Origin: an uncultured Atopobiaceae bacterium
Lineage (GTDB): Bacteria; Actinomycetota; Coriobacteriia; Coriobacteriales; Atopobiaceae
Direction of reading: 5' to 3'
NCBI GenBank assembly: GCA_944322145.1
Contig: CALUNW010000007.1
Location: 119,605 to 183,604 of the forward strand
Length of the DNA: 64,000 nucleotides
Made by a program: the position numbers and the translations under genes. Shown here piece after piece: positions 46,492 through 56,288 of this stretch. Every line of letters begins with the position of its first letter. Position 1 is the stretch's first letter. The notes below the pieces were generated by a model that was given only the letters and a program-made list of their open reading frames with translations, ran no database searches and was not told the origin of the DNA.

Positions 46492-47619
46492 ATGGATAAG
46501 AGGCACCTTGAGGTCGCGATCGCAGCGGGCGGGACGGCGGGTCACATCAACCCGGCGCTGGCGCTCGCCGAGGAGCTGCGCGACCGCGGCCACCACGTCA
46601 CGTTCTACGGCCAGACGGCCAAGCTCGAGGGGCGCCTCGTCCCCGAGGCCGGCTTCGAGCTGGTGCCGGTGGTCGTGAGCGGCTTCGACCGCGCGCGTCC
46701 CTGGACGCTCGTGAGCTCGCTCGCGCGCATGCGCCGCGCCCAGTCCCAGATCGCGGCGCGCTTCAAGGAGAAGGGCGCGCCCGACGTTGCCGTGGGCTTT
46801 GGCGCCTACGTCGAGATGGCGCTGCTCAACTGCTGCCACCGACTCGGCGTCCCGTACGTGCTCCACGAGCAGAACTCGGTGCCGGGACTCGCCAACAAGG
46901 CCCTCGCGCCCCACGCGGCGGCGGTGTGCATCTCCGTGCCGGCCGCGCGCGAGGTCTTCGAGCGCAAGGAGCGCCCCGACGCGTCCGTGGTGCTCACCGG
47001 CAACCCCGTGCGCCGCAGCGTCCGCTCCGCGAGCCGCGCGGAGGGAAGGGCCGCCTTCGGCGTGGAGCCGGGCGAGACGATGCTGCTCGTCTTCGGCGGC
47101 TCGCTTGGCGCGGCGCACGTGAACGAGGGCGTCTGCCGCCTCAAGCACGAGCTGCTCTCCCGCGAGGGCCTCGTCGTGGTGCACTCCACGGGGGCGGACG
47201 GCTTCGACGAGACGATCTCGGCGCTCGCCCTCACGCCCGATGAGCAGCTGCGCTGGCGCGTCATGCCCTACATCTCCAACATGGGCCAGGCCCTCGCGGC
47301 CGCCGACCTCGTGCTCTCCCGCGCCGGCGCCTCCTCGATCGCCGAGGTCGCGGCGCTCGCGGTCCCGAGCCTGCTCGTGCCCTACCCGCACGCCACCGCC
47401 GACCACCAGACCACCAACGCGCGCTACCTCACCGACGCGGGCGCGGCGGTCCTCGTGCCCGACGACCAGATCGACGAGCCGGTCTTTGCCGACGAGCTGC
47501 TCGGCCTCATCGACGACGCCGCGCGCCGCGACGCCATGCGCGCCGCGGCTCGGGGCCTCGACCAGACGAGCGCCGCGGCCGCCCTTGCGGACCAGGTGGA
47601 GGCCGCCGCGCGCCACTGA
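46492..47619 (+). CDS. murG: UDP-GlcNAc--lipid I GlcNAc transferase
   Basis: The 375-residue GT-B enzyme makes lipid II at the inner membrane face. It has the N-terminal GGTAGHINPALALAEEL, the EQNSVPGLANK region, and the C-terminal donor-site motifs VFGGSLGA, SRAGASSIAEVAAL and PYPHATADHQTTNARYL. Size is normal. ATG 46492 follows GGGGGAT, 12 bases after ftsW. Confidence 0.97.
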   Translation: MDKRHLEVAIAAGGTAGHINPALALAEELRDRGHHVTFYGQTAKLEGRLVPEAGFELVPVVVSGFDRARPWTLVSSLARMRRAQSQIAARFKEKGAPDVAVGFGAYVEMALLNCCHRLGVPYVLHEQNSVPGLANKALAPHAAAVCISVPAAREVFERKERPDASVVLTGNPVRRSVRSASRAEGRAAFGVEPGETMLLVFGGSLGAAHVNEGVCRLKHELLSREGLVVVHSTGADGFDETISALALTPDEQLRWRVMPYISNMGQALAAADLVLSRAGASSIAEVAALAVPSLLVPYPHATADHQTTNARYLTDAGAAVLVPDDQIDEPVFADELLGLIDDAARRDAMRAAARGLDQTSAAAALADQVEAAARH

Positions 47620-47729
47620 GGGGCGGGCCCTTCTCGCCCCGGCGCCGCTGCCGGCGGCAAGCGACGGTTGAGCCCTGCCCGGTCTCGCGGGATTTGTGCG
47701 AAGGTGCCGTGGCGGCGCGCGATTTGAGA

Positions 47730-47735
47730 TACATT
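47730..47735 (+). promoter_or_regulatory. possible -10 before murC
   Basis: TACATT lies in the 152-base gap between murG and murC, 36 bases before ATG 47772. It may start a secondary transcript for murC-murB-ftsQ. No good -35 is visible. Confidence 0.35.
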
Positions 47736-47771
47736 AGAGAGCGCACGATACGCCACGTCGAAAGCGGACTC

Positions 47772-49190
47772 ATGGTCGAGAAGAACGACGAGATCCAAAA
47801 CGTCACCAGCGCGCACTTCATCGGAATCGGTGGCGCGGGCATGAGCGGCATCGCCCTCGTCCTGCACGAGCGCGGCTGCCGCGTCACCGGTTCGGACCTC
47901 AAGAGCTCTCACTACGTCCGCGAGCTCGAGGCCGCGGGCATCGAGGTTCACGTCGGCCATGACGCCGCCACGATCGACGCCGTCGAGCCGCAGGTCGTGG
48001 TCACCTCCACCGCCATCCCCGAGACCAACCCCGAGGTCGTGCGCGCCCGCGAGCTGGGCATCCCCATCTGGCCTCGCGCCAAGATGCTCTCGTGGCTCTC
48101 GGGCACGCAGCGCACCGTCGCCGTCGCCGGCACGCACGGCAAGACCACCACGTCCTCGATGGTCGCCACGATGCTCGACAAGATGGGCCTCGACCCGTCC
48201 TTCCTCATCGGCGGCGTCGTCGAGGGCTACGGCACCAACGGCCGCAACGGCTCCGGCGAGCACTTCGTCTGCGAGGCGGACGAGTCCGACGGCTCCTTCC
48301 TCTACCTCAACCCCAGCGTCGTGGTGGTGACCAACATCGAGGCCGACCACCTCGACCACTACGGCACCCTCGAGAACATCGAGAGGACCTTCTGCACCTT
48401 CATGGGCCTGGTCGGCGAGGAGGGCACCGTCGTCGTGAACGGCGACGAGGCCCGCTACGTCGAGCTCGCCCGCTCGACGGGGCGCCGCGTCGTCACCTAC
48501 GGCTTTGACCCCTCGTGCGACTACGTCTGCGTGCCGGAGGAGGGCGGCCATGCGCTGGCCAGTCACTTCAGCGTGCGCCTCCCCGGCGGCCGCGAGCCGG
48601 TCCGCGTGACCATCAGCTCCAACCCCGGCCGCCACAACATGGCCAACGCCACCGCCGCCATCGCCGTGGCGGACGTCCTGGGCCTCGACCCGGCGGCCGC
48701 CGCGGCCGCGCTCAGCGAGTTCAAGGGCGCTCGCCGCCGCTTCACGCACGTGGGCGACGTCGCGGGCGTGACCGTCGTCGACGACTACGGCCACCACCCG
48801 ACCGAGGTCGCCGTGACGCTCGGCGCCGCGGCCGCCCTCGACTTCAAGCGCATCATCTGCGTCTTCCAGCCGCATCGCTACAGCCGCACCCAGGCGCTCG
48901 CGAGCGAGTTCGGGCGCGCCTTCGACAGCGCGGACGTCCTGCGCGTCATGGACGTCTTCCCCGCGGGCGAGCTGCCCGTTCCGGGCGTCTCCGGCAAGAC
49001 CGTCGTCGAGGCGGTGCGCCATCTGGGCAACGTCCTCGACGTGGCCTACGTGCCCAACCGCAAGAAGCTCATCGAGGACCTCTGCAACATCGTCCGCCCC
49101 GGCGACCTGCTCATCACGCAGGGCGCGGGCGACGTCACGACGATGGGCCCCGCCTTCATCGCCGCCATGCGCGAGCGCGAGGGACGGTAG
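47772..49190 (+). CDS. murC: UDP-MurNAc--L-Ala ligase
   Basis: The 472-residue ligase adds L-Ala to UDP-MurNAc. The first domain has HFIGIGGAGMSGIA and GSD; then the P-loop AGTHGKTTTSSM, CEADESDGSFL, NIEADHLDHYG, SSNPGRHNMANATAA and VDDYGHHPTEV. ATG 47772 gives the normal N-terminus; upstream starts would pass through the possible promoter. murB begins 4 bases after the stop. Confidence 0.96.
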   Translation: MVEKNDEIQNVTSAHFIGIGGAGMSGIALVLHERGCRVTGSDLKSSHYVRELEAAGIEVHVGHDAATIDAVEPQVVVTSTAIPETNPEVVRARELGIPIWPRAKMLSWLSGTQRTVAVAGTHGKTTTSSMVATMLDKMGLDPSFLIGGVVEGYGTNGRNGSGEHFVCEADESDGSFLYLNPSVVVVTNIEADHLDHYGTLENIERTFCTFMGLVGEEGTVVVNGDEARYVELARSTGRRVVTYGFDPSCDYVCVPEEGGHALASHFSVRLPGGREPVRVTISSNPGRHNMANATAAIAVADVLGLDPAAAAAALSEFKGARRRFTHVGDVAGVTVVDDYGHHPTEVAVTLGAAAALDFKRIICVFQPHRYSRTQALASEFGRAFDSADVLRVMDVFPAGELPVPGVSGKTVVEAVRHLGNVLDVAYVPNRKKLIEDLCNIVRPGDLLITQGAGDVTTMGPAFIAAMREREGR

Positions 49191-49194
49191 CGCC

Positions 49195-50109
49195 TTGAGC
49201 GTGGACAACGCCTTCATGACCCTGTCGGGCGCCGTCGACGCCGACGTCCGCCGCGACGAGCGCCTCTCGCGCCACACCACCTACCGCATCGGCGGCCCGG
49301 CGGCGCTGTTCGTCGCCGCCCACAGCTACGCCGCCCTCTCGCGCACGCTCGCCGTGCTCGAGGCCGAGGGCGTCGAGTGGGTCATCCTGGGGAAGGGCTC
49401 CAACCTCCTGGTGGCGGACGACGGCTACGACGGCTGCGTCATCCTGCTCGACGGGCAGTTCGCACGCCACACCATCTCCGATGACGCCACGATGACCGCC
49501 GGCGCCGGCGCGAGCCTCGCGCAGCTCGTCAACGTCGCGCTCAAGGCCGGACTCTCGGGGCTCGAGCCCTGCGTGGGCATCCCGGGCACCCTCGGCGGCG
49601 CGGTCTCCATGAACGCCGGCACCCGGCGCGAGTGGATCGGCGAGCGCGTGCGCGACGTCGTCGTGCTGCGCCCGGGCGAGGGGATGCACCGCTACGGCGG
49701 CGGCGAGATCGAGTGGGGCTACCGCTCGACGTCGCTGCCCACCTCGGAGATCATCCTCGAGGCGACCCTCTCGCTCGAGCCCTCCACGTCGCAGGCGATC
49801 GCCGAGAACATGGAGTCGCGCCTCGCGCTGCGCAGGGAGCGCCAGCCCCTGGGCGTCCCGAGCTGCGGGTCGGTCTTCAGGAACCCGCCCGACCACTCCG
49901 TCGGCGCGCTGATCGAGTCCTGCGGGCTCAAGGGCGTCAGCTGCGGCGGCGCCCAGATCTCGCCGGAGCACGCCAACTTCATCGTCAACCGCGGCGGCGC
50001 CACGGCGACCGACGTCATCACGCTCATCGCGCGCGCCCACGACGCCGTCCTGGAGCGCTACGGCATCGACCTCGCGTGCGAGGTCAAGCTGCTCGGCTTC
50101 GGGGCGTAG
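49195..50109 (+). CDS. murB: UDP-N-acetylenolpyruvoylglucosamine reductase
   Basis: The 304-residue flavoenzyme reduces the enolpyruvyl group to make UDP-MurNAc. The FAD domain has HTTYRIGGPAALFV, ILGKGSNLLVAD and GCVGIPGTLGGAVSMNAG-like sequence; YRSTSLP, SCGSVFRNP (catalytic Ser) and the C-terminal Glu in ACEVKLLG complete the site. The start is TTG 49195 or GTG 49201, both behind GAGGGACGG. Confidence 0.95.
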   Translation: MSVDNAFMTLSGAVDADVRRDERLSRHTTYRIGGPAALFVAAHSYAALSRTLAVLEAEGVEWVILGKGSNLLVADDGYDGCVILLDGQFARHTISDDATMTAGAGASLAQLVNVALKAGLSGLEPCVGIPGTLGGAVSMNAGTRREWIGERVRDVVVLRPGEGMHRYGGGEIEWGYRSTSLPTSEIILEATLSLEPSTSQAIAENMESRLALRRERQPLGVPSCGSVFRNPPDHSVGALIESCGLKGVSCGGAQISPEHANFIVNRGGATATDVITLIARAHDAVLERYGIDLACEVKLLGFGA

Positions 50110-50117
50110 GGGGCGCG

Positions 50118-51428
50118 ATGTCCAAGGGCAGCATGCGTCCGACCAAGCGCCAGAAGACGCCCCTTCAGGGCGGCTCGGCCGCGACCCCTCCCGCGGGGGG
50201 CCTCAGGGGTGCGGGCGCCAAGAAGCCCAAGCTCAAAGTGGCGGCAGCCTCCGCAAAGCCTCGCGTCTCGACGCAGGCCAGGCCCGTCAAGGCCAAGGCG
50301 GCAAAGCCGTCGCTGCGGCCGCAGAAGGCGCCCTCCCAGCGCGCCGGCGTCGTGCAGGCCGCGCGCGGGCTGGTCGGGAAGGCCGCGGCGCCCGCGACCC
50401 CGCGCGAGCGCCGCGAGCGCTACCAGCTCCGGCAGACGCTGCGCGTCGTCGGCATCGTCGTCGCGAGCCTCGCCGCGCTCGCCCTCGTCGCCGTGGTCGT
50501 GCTCTTCTCCCTGCGCGACTCGTCGGTCTTCTCCATCGACTCCGTCGAGGTCCAGCCCACCGGGCACGTCACCCAGGAGGACCTCCAGAACCTCGTCAAG
50601 GTGCCCGCCGGCTCCACGCTGCTCAACGTCGACACCGCCTCCATCGAGGCGGCCCTCAAGAAGGACCCGTGGATCGCGTCGGTCGAGTTCGAGCGCGCGT
50701 TTCCCCATACCCTCAAGATCACGGTTCACGAGCAGCGGGTCGACGCGCTCGTGGTCATGAGCTCGGGCTCGATAGCCTGGTACCTCGGCGGCGACGGGAG
50801 GTGGGTCCAGCCCACGAGCGTGACCGCCGCGGAGGACCAGTCGGTCAACGACGCCGCCCTCGAGCGCGCGATGGCGGAGGGGTGCCTGCTGATCACCGAC
50901 GTCCCCGCCACGGTGGCGCCGGAGGCGGGCTCGGCCGTGACCGACGCCTCGATCCTCGCCGTCCAGAAGTACCGCGAGGGGTTCTCCGAGGACTTCGCGA
51001 GCCAGGTCGTGAGCTACTCCGCGCCGGCGGAGGACAGCATCTCCTGCACGCTCGCGAGCGGGGTCGAGGTCCTTCTCGGCTCGCCCACCGACATCGCCAC
51101 CAAGCAGGGATTCATCGAGAAGATCGTCGAGCAGAGCCCGGGATCGCTGCTGTTCATCAACGTCCGCGTCCCCACCGAGAAGGGCGTCTCGTTCCGCGCC
51201 GTCCAATCCGACAACGTCCAGGGCGGCACCGGCGTGGTCTCGCCCGACGGGTGGGCGGGCGACGACCCCTCGACCGCCGAGGGGCAGGAGGGCGAGCAGG
51301 CCGACCAGGGCGCGGAAGACGGGCAGGGCGACGGCCAGGGCGAGACCCTCGACCAGGATGAAACCCTCGACCAGGCCGAGGGTCAGGAGGGCTCCGACGA
51401 GGGCTCCGAGGAGGCCCCGCAGGAGTGA
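50118..51428 (+). CDS. ftsQ: FtsQ/DivIB-type divisome protein
   Basis: The 436-residue bitopic protein has a 100-residue Lys/Ala/Pro-rich cytoplasmic region, one membrane helix (about 109-131), a POTRA domain (about 137-208, FSIDSVEVQPTGHVTQEDL) and the FtsQ domain, then a very acidic Gln/Glu/Asp tail with repeats such as ETLDQDETLDQ. Both disordered ends are longer than usual. ATG 50118 lies 8 bases after the murB stop, behind GTAGGGGG. Confidence 0.9.
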   Translation: MSKGSMRPTKRQKTPLQGGSAATPPAGGLRGAGAKKPKLKVAAASAKPRVSTQARPVKAKAAKPSLRPQKAPSQRAGVVQAARGLVGKAAAPATPRERRERYQLRQTLRVVGIVVASLAALALVAVVVLFSLRDSSVFSIDSVEVQPTGHVTQEDLQNLVKVPAGSTLLNVDTASIEAALKKDPWIASVEFERAFPHTLKITVHEQRVDALVVMSSGSIAWYLGGDGRWVQPTSVTAAEDQSVNDAALERAMAEGCLLITDVPATVAPEAGSAVTDASILAVQKYREGFSEDFASQVVSYSAPAEDSISCTLASGVEVLLGSPTDIATKQGFIEKIVEQSPGSLLFINVRVPTEKGVSFRAVQSDNVQGGTGVVSPDGWAGDDPSTAEGQEGEQADQGAEDGQGDGQGETLDQDETLDQAEGQEGSDEGSEEAPQE

Positions 51429-51498
51429 GACCCACCGGTCACCTGAGGGTCTTCTCGTGAACGGCATGGCCTCTGAGCTTGGAACTCCACGATTTCGC

Positions 51499-51510
51499 CA
51501 AATCGTTTGA
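51499..51510. promoter_or_regulatory. 12-mer CAAATCGTTTGA upstream of ftsZ
   Basis: It repeats the word found upstream of mraZ (36890-36901). Here it ends in TTGACG (51507-51512), a possible -35, with AATATA at 51532-51537 as a -10 at 19-base spacing, and CGATTT/AAATCG forms a small inverted repeat at 51490-51505. A second TTGACG is at 51557. Confidence 0.45.
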
Positions 51511-51653
51511 CGCGAGACCCTCAAGTGTGCCAATATACGTCGCTTTATCCAAAGCGTTGACGTGAACCTGAGCTTGAGGGTTTTGCCGGCGTGGCGGTGA
51601 GGCGGCACGCAAGCAACCCTGAAGCTAGTCAAGGCCCTTTCGAGGAGGACACG

Positions 51654-52790
51654 ATGATCAAGGACACCGACACCCTCAACAACTACCTCGCCGTCATCAA
51701 GGTCGTGGGCGTGGGCGGAGGCGGCACCAACGCCGTGAACCGCATGATCGAGGAGGGGATCCGCGGCGTCGAGTTCGTGGCCGTCAACACCGACGCCCAG
51801 GCCCTCGCCATCTCCGACGCCGACATCAAGGTCCACATCGGCACCGACATCACCAAGGGCCTCGGCGCGGGCGCCAACCCCGAGGTCGGCAAGGAGGCCG
51901 CCGAGGACACCCGCGACGAGATCAAGGCCGCGCTCGCGGGCGCCGACATGGTCTTCATCACCGCGGGCGAGGGCGGCGGCACCGGCACCGGCGCTGCCCC
52001 CGTCGTCGCCGACATCGCCAAGAACGACGTGGGCGCCCTCACCGTGGGCGTCGTGACCAAGCCCTTCACCTTCGAGGGCCGCAAGCGCTTCTCCTCCGCC
52101 ATGGAGGGCATCAAGAATCTCTCCGAGAACGTCGACACCCTCATCGTGATCCCCAACGACCGCCTGCTCGACCTCTCCGAGAAGAAGACCACCATGCTCG
52201 AGGCCTTCCGCATGGCCGACGACGTGCTGTGCCAGGGCACCCAGGGCATCACCGACCTCATCACGGTCCCCGGCCTGATCAACCTCGACTTCGCCGACGT
52301 CTGCACCATCATGAAGAACTCCGGCACCGCCATGATGGGCATCGGCACCGCCTCCGGCGACAACCGCGCCACCGACGCGGCCGAGGAGGCCATCTCCAGC
52401 CGCCTGCTCGAGGGCTCCATCGACGGCGCCACGCGCGTCCTGCTCTCCATCGCCGGCAACAAGGACCTCGGCATCCAGGAGATCAACGACGCCGCCGACC
52501 TCGTCGCCAAGAACGTCGACCCCGAGGCCACGATCATCTTCGGCACCGTCGTGGACGAGTCCCTCGGCGACCAGGTCCGCGTGACCGTCATCGCCACGGG
52601 CTTCGATGACAACAACGTGCAGCAGACGATTCCGACGATGACCATGGCGAGCCCCCGCGCCGCGGCCCCGTCCCGCCAGACGAGCGCCCCGCGCGCGACG
52701 AGCGCTCCCGCCTCGTCCCAGGGCCGCTCCGGGTCGTCCAACGACAAGGAGTTCGACATCCCCGAGTTCCTGAAGCGCAGCCGCATCTAG
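51654..52790 (+). CDS. ftsZ: cell division protein FtsZ
   Basis: The 378-residue tubulin-like GTPase forms the Z-ring. It has [16 protein letters not shown], the tubulin signature [15 protein letters not shown], the T7 loop region [11 protein letters not shown] and the conserved C-terminal peptide [10 protein letters not shown] that binds SepF, after a short Ala/Ser/Arg linker. ATG 51654 follows GAGGAGG. The 225-bp upstream gap holds its own promoter candidates. No ftsA is present. Confidence 0.98.
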   Translation: MIKDTDTLNNYLAVIKVVGVGGGGTNAVNRMIEEGIRGVEFVAVNTDAQALAISDADIKVHIGTDITKGLGAGANPEVGKEAAEDTRDEIKAALAGADMVFITAGEGGGTGTGAAPVVADIAKNDVGALTVGVVTKPFTFEGRKRFSSAMEGIKNLSENVDTLIVIPNDRLLDLSEKKTTMLEAFRMADDVLCQGTQGITDLITVPGLINLDFADVCTIMKNSGTAMMGIGTASGDNRATDAAEEAISSRLLEGSIDGATRVLLSIAGNKDLGIQEINDAADLVAKNVDPEATIIFGTVVDESLGDQVRVTVIATGFDDNNVQQTIPTMTMASPRAAAPSRQTSAPRATSAPASSQGRSGSSNDKEFDIPEFLKRSRI

Positions 52791-52792
52791 CG

Positions 52793-53659
52793 ATGCCCGC
52801 TCTGGAGAGATACCAGGCCGGCGAGGTGACCCTGCTCTCCGACGCACGCGTCGCGGGCGGGGTCTCCTTCGCCTTCACCGAGCGTGCGGGCGGGGTCTCC
52901 GCGGCCCCGTACGCCTCGCTCAACCTCGGCGACGCCTGCGGGGACGACGCGTGCGCCGTCGCCGAGAACCGCCGCCGCGCCCTCGCCGCGCTGGGCGCCG
53001 AGCGCCTCGCGGGGCGGCTCGTGAACCCCCGGCAGGTGCACGGCGACGCGGTCGTGCGCGTGGCGTCGGGCGACGACGCCGCGGTGCGCGCGGCCTGCGA
53101 GGAGGCGCGCGCCGGCGCGGACGCCGTCGTGTGCACGGCCCCGGGCGTCCCGGTCCTGCTCTGCTTCGCGGACTGCGTGCCCGTGGTGCTCACGTGCGAG
53201 GCCGGGTTCGCCGTGGTCCACTCGGGGTGGCGCGGCACGATGTCGCGCATCGTCGCCAAGGCCGCGCGGGCCCTCTGCGAGCAGGCGCAGGCGACGCCCG
53301 ATGCCCTCCGCGCGTACGTGGGGCCGCACATCCTCGCGCAGGACTACGAGGTCTCCGCCGAGCTCGCCGCGCGCTTCGCCGAGGAGTTCGGCCCGGGCGT
53401 CGTGAGGGGGGAGCGCAACCTCGACCTCTCCGCCGCCCTCGCGGTCACCCTCGCCGACGCCGGCGTCCCCGCGGGCTCGGTGGCGTGGTGCGAGGACTCG
53501 ACCGCGTCCTCCACGGCGCGGTTCTTCTCGTATCGCGCCGAGGGCGGCACGTGCGGCCGTCATGGCGCCCTTGCCGTCATGGGCGGCGAGGGAGTCGCAT
53601 GGGAGCCCCTCCGGGCGGAGGGGTCGCAGGACACGGGACGGGAGGCGAGCGCTCGATGA
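52793..53659 (+). CDS. pgeF: peptidoglycan editing factor family protein (PgeF/YfiH)
   Basis: The 288-residue protein has the copper/zinc-site residues of the family: His83 in RQVHGD, Cys128 in CFADCVP and His143 in VVHSGWRGT. YfiH-type proteins have laccase-like or purine nucleoside phosphorylase activity, and the E. coli protein removes UDP-MurNAc-L-Ser errors. It starts 3 bases after ftsZ and overlaps yggS by four bases. Confidence 0.92.
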   Translation: MPALERYQAGEVTLLSDARVAGGVSFAFTERAGGVSAAPYASLNLGDACGDDACAVAENRRRALAALGAERLAGRLVNPRQVHGDAVVRVASGDDAAVRAACEEARAGADAVVCTAPGVPVLLCFADCVPVVLTCEAGFAVVHSGWRGTMSRIVAKAARALCEQAQATPDALRAYVGPHILAQDYEVSAELAARFAEEFGPGVVRGERNLDLSAALAVTLADAGVPAGSVAWCEDSTASSTARFFSYRAEGGTCGRHGALAVMGGEGVAWEPLRAEGSQDTGREASAR

Positions 53660-54399
53660 GCGAGCAGCGGGAGTACGCGAGCTTCCTGGCGACGCGCCGC
53701 GCCGAGATCTGCGAGAGGATCGACGCGGCGGCGCGCAGGTCGGGCCGCGACGAGGGGGAGGTCGAGGCGATCGCGGTCTCCAAGACCGTGGGGCCCGACG
53801 AGGTCCTTCTCGCCCGGCGCGCCGGGTGGGGCCGCTTCGGCGAGAACCGCCCGCAGGAGCTCGGGCGCAAGCTCGAGGCGCTCGGGGGCCTCCCCGAGAT
53901 GGCCGGCGTGCGCTTTGACATGATCGGCAATCTGCAGAAGAACAAGATCAACCAGGTCATAGGGCGCGTGGCGCTCATCCACTCGATCAGCTCGGCGCAC
54001 CTCGCCGAGGCGGTCTCCACGCGCTGCGAGGCGCGCGGCATCGTGGCCGACGTGCTGCTCGAGGTCAACGTCTCGGGCGAGGCGTCCAAGTCCGGGTTCT
54101 CCCCGGACGAGGTCCGCGCGACGGCCGAGGCGCTCGTGGCGCTGCCCGGCATCGACGTGCGCGGCCTCATGACGATGGCTCCCGCCGGCGACCCGGACGC
54201 GGCCCGGAGGACCTTCTCGGGGCTGCGCGAGCTCGCCTGCGAGCTGAGGGGGCGGACGGGCCTTCCCCTCGAGACGCTCTCGTGCGGCATGAGCGACGAC
54301 TTTGAGATCGCGGTCGAGGAGGGGTCCACCCTCGTTCGGCTGGGACGGTGCGTGTTCGACCGGGGCTTTGCCCTGGGCGGGCGCGCGGAAAGAGGCTAG
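53656..54399 (+). CDS. YggS-family PLP homeostasis protein
   Basis: The 247-residue single-domain PLP-binding protein has Lys43 in AVSKTV, FGENRPQEL, FDMIGNLQKNKINQVIG and the phosphate-binding LSCGMSDDFEIAVEEGSTLVRLG. It balances vitamin B6 and amino acid pools and has no known enzymatic reaction. Its place between pgeF and sepF in the division cluster is standard for Gram-positive bacteria. Confidence 0.95.
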   Translation: MSEQREYASFLATRRAEICERIDAAARRSGRDEGEVEAIAVSKTVGPDEVLLARRAGWGRFGENRPQELGRKLEALGGLPEMAGVRFDMIGNLQKNKINQVIGRVALIHSISSAHLAEAVSTRCEARGIVADVLLEVNVSGEASKSGFSPDEVRATAEALVALPGIDVRGLMTMAPAGDPDAARRTFSGLRELACELRGRTGLPLETLSCGMSDDFEIAVEEGSTLVRLGRCVFDRGFALGGRAERG

Positions 54400-54438
54400 G
54401 GTTCGCGTCCGCGGGCGCGACGGCAGAAGGAGAAGAAC

Positions 54439-55086
54439 ATGGGCTTTCTCGACACGATCAAGGACCGCCTGCGCAGCGGCGCGGGCGACGAGTACTATGA
54501 CGACGAGTACTACGACGAGGAGGGCTACGAGGACGAGCAGGCCGGCTACGCCCCCGAGAGCCGCCGTCGCGACCCGGGCTCCAGCCCGCGCCTGCTCGGC
54601 AACACCCCGCGCCCCGAGGCGGAGAGCGTGTCCGTCTTCACCCGCTCCGGCCGCCCGGTGAGCACGAGGCCCTCGCCGTCCGTCCCGTCCGCGTCCTACG
54701 CGCCCTCCGACTCCCACGCGTCGGGCCATGACACGACCAACGTCATGCGCCCCGTGGCCACCCCCGGCGACATCGGCCCGCGCACGATCCCGCGCGTGAA
54801 CAACTCCGGCCAGCTGCCGCCCTACGTGCTCAAGCCCGTCTCCTACGACGATGTCCAGACGGTCGTGCGCCGCGTGCGCACCGGCCAGCCGGTCGTGCTG
54901 GTGTTCCGCAACACCAACATCGAGACCGCCAAGCGCATCCTCGACTTCTCCTTCGGCCTGTCCTTCGGCATCGGCGGCGAGGTCACCGAGCTCGGCGACC
55001 GCGTCTTCGCCGTCCTGCCCGCCGGCATCGAGCTCTCGCGCGCCGACATCGACAAGCTCGTCGCCGACGGCGACCTCGTCCGCTAG
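54439..55086 (+). CDS. sepF: cell division protein SepF
   Basis: The 215-residue protein begins MGFLDTIKDRLRSG, the amphipathic membrane-binding helix, followed by a very acidic Tyr-rich stretch (DEYYDDEYYDEEGYEDE, about 18-35), a disordered linker and the SepF core (residues 125-213: KPVSYDDVQTVVRRVRTG; VVLVFRNTNIETAKRILDFSFGLSFGIGG). SepF tethers FtsZ to the membrane, which matters here because ftsA is absent. GAAGGAGAAG precedes the ATG. Confidence 0.95.
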   Translation: MGFLDTIKDRLRSGAGDEYYDDEYYDEEGYEDEQAGYAPESRRRDPGSSPRLLGNTPRPEAESVSVFTRSGRPVSTRPSPSVPSASYAPSDSHASGHDTTNVMRPVATPGDIGPRTIPRVNNSGQLPPYVLKPVSYDDVQTVVRRVRTGQPVVLVFRNTNIETAKRILDFSFGLSFGIGGEVTELGDRVFAVLPAGIELSRADIDKLVADGDLVR

Positions 55087-55095
55087 GGGGCAGGG

Positions 55096-55908
55096 ATGGA
55101 CGGCGCGCTCTCCGTCACCATCGGCATCGTCGGCGCGGGGTCGATGGGCGGCTCTATCGCCCGCGGCCTGGTGGACGCCGGCGTCGTCGCGCCCGGGCGC
55201 CTGCTCGTGGCGGACCATGAGGCCGAGAAGCTCGCCCCGTTCGCCGCGCTCGGCGCCCGCGTCTTCGCGGACGGCCGCGCGCTCGTCGACGAGCGGCCCG
55301 ACGCCGTGGTCCTCGCCGTGAAGCCTCAGGTCCTCGGCGACGTCATGCGGGCGTGCGCCCCCGGGCTCGCCGGGCGCCTCGTCATCTCCATCGCCGCCGG
55401 CGTGCCGATCTCCACGATCGAGGCGGCGCTGCCGGGCGCGCGCGTGGTCCGCGCCATGCCCAACCTGCCCGTGCAGGTGCGCTCCGGCGCCACGGCGCTC
55501 GCTGCGGGGTCGCTGGCCACCTCCGACGACCTCGAGCTCGCCCGCACGGCCTTCGCCGCCCTCGGCGCCGCATTCGTGATGCGCGAGGACCAGCTCGACG
55601 TCTCCGGCGCCGTGGTGGGCACGGCGCCCGCGTTCTTCTCGCTGTTCGTGGACACGCTCACGCGCGCCGGCGTGCGCGCGGGCCTTCCCGCCCAGGCGTG
55701 CCGCGAGCTCCTCGAGACGACGATGCGTGGCTGCGCCGAGCAGCTCCTGGCCGAGGGGGTCCACCCGCGCGCCTACATGGAGCGCGTGACCTCCCCGGGC
55801 GGCACGACCGCCGCCGCCCTGCGCGAGCTCGAGCCGCTCATGGCCGCGGGCTCCGAGGAGGCCGTCGACGCCGCCCTGGCGCGGACGCGCGAGCTTGCCG
55901 AGGGCTGA
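55096..55908 (+). CDS. proC: pyrroline-5-carboxylate reductase
   Basis: The 270-residue enzyme reduces pyrroline-5-carboxylate to proline. It has the Rossmann GIVGAGSMGGSIARGL, LAVKPQVL, ARVVRAMPNLPVQV and the C-terminal VTSPGGTTAAALREL signature. It sits between sepF and yggT, probably as part of the same transcript (9-base gap to sepF). Confidence 0.95.
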   Translation: MDGALSVTIGIVGAGSMGGSIARGLVDAGVVAPGRLLVADHEAEKLAPFAALGARVFADGRALVDERPDAVVLAVKPQVLGDVMRACAPGLAGRLVISIAAGVPISTIEAALPGARVVRAMPNLPVQVRSGATALAAGSLATSDDLELARTAFAALGAAFVMREDQLDVSGAVVGTAPAFFSLFVDTLTRAGVRAGLPAQACRELLETTMRGCAEQLLAEGVHPRAYMERVTSPGGTTAAALRELEPLMAAGSEEAVDAALARTRELAEG

Positions 55909-55909
55909 T

Positions 55910-55948
55910 CGTGGGTACCATGAGGACAGCGTCTGATCTCTACCCACG
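55910..55948 (+). other. 8-bp hairpin ahead of yggT
   Basis: CGTGGGTA (55910-55917) pairs with TACCCACG (55941-55948). It ends right before the AAAGGCGGGG ribosome site of yggT and could affect its translation or mRNA stability. Confidence 0.4.
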
Positions 55949-55960
55949 GAAAGGCGGGGC

Positions 55961-56230
55961 ATGACCCTCTACACCATCATCTCCATCGTCCAGCGGCTCT
56001 TTGACATCTACGGCTGGCTCATCGTCATCTGGTGCATCCTGTCGTGGGTGCCGCGCATGGGCTCGGGCTTCTTCGAGGACCTGCGCGCCGCCATCGCGAC
56101 GCTCGTCGAGCCCTTCATCGGGCTCTTCCGCCGGTTCATCCCTCCCGTCATGGGCGTGGACTTCTCGCCGGTTGTGGCGATATTGGCGCTGAGCCTCATC
56201 GAGCGGTTGCTCTATTACATCATTCTGTAG
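55961..56230 (+). CDS. YggT family membrane protein
   Basis: The 89-residue protein has two membrane segments (about 2-25 and 62-85) and the family pattern ILSWVPRMGSGF, PFIGLFRRFIPPVMGVDFSPVVAILAL. Its function is unclear; it is found beside sepF and divIVA in many Gram-positive bacteria and may take part in division or osmotic response. Confidence 0.92.
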   Translation: MTLYTIISIVQRLFDIYGWLIVIWCILSWVPRMGSGFFEDLRAAIATLVEPFIGLFRRFIPPVMGVDFSPVVAILALSLIERLLYYIIL

Positions 56231-56288
56231 ACTGTAGTGGTATGGTTAGGCGGGCGCGACCGCGTCCGTGAAGCGAAAGGGAACAAGA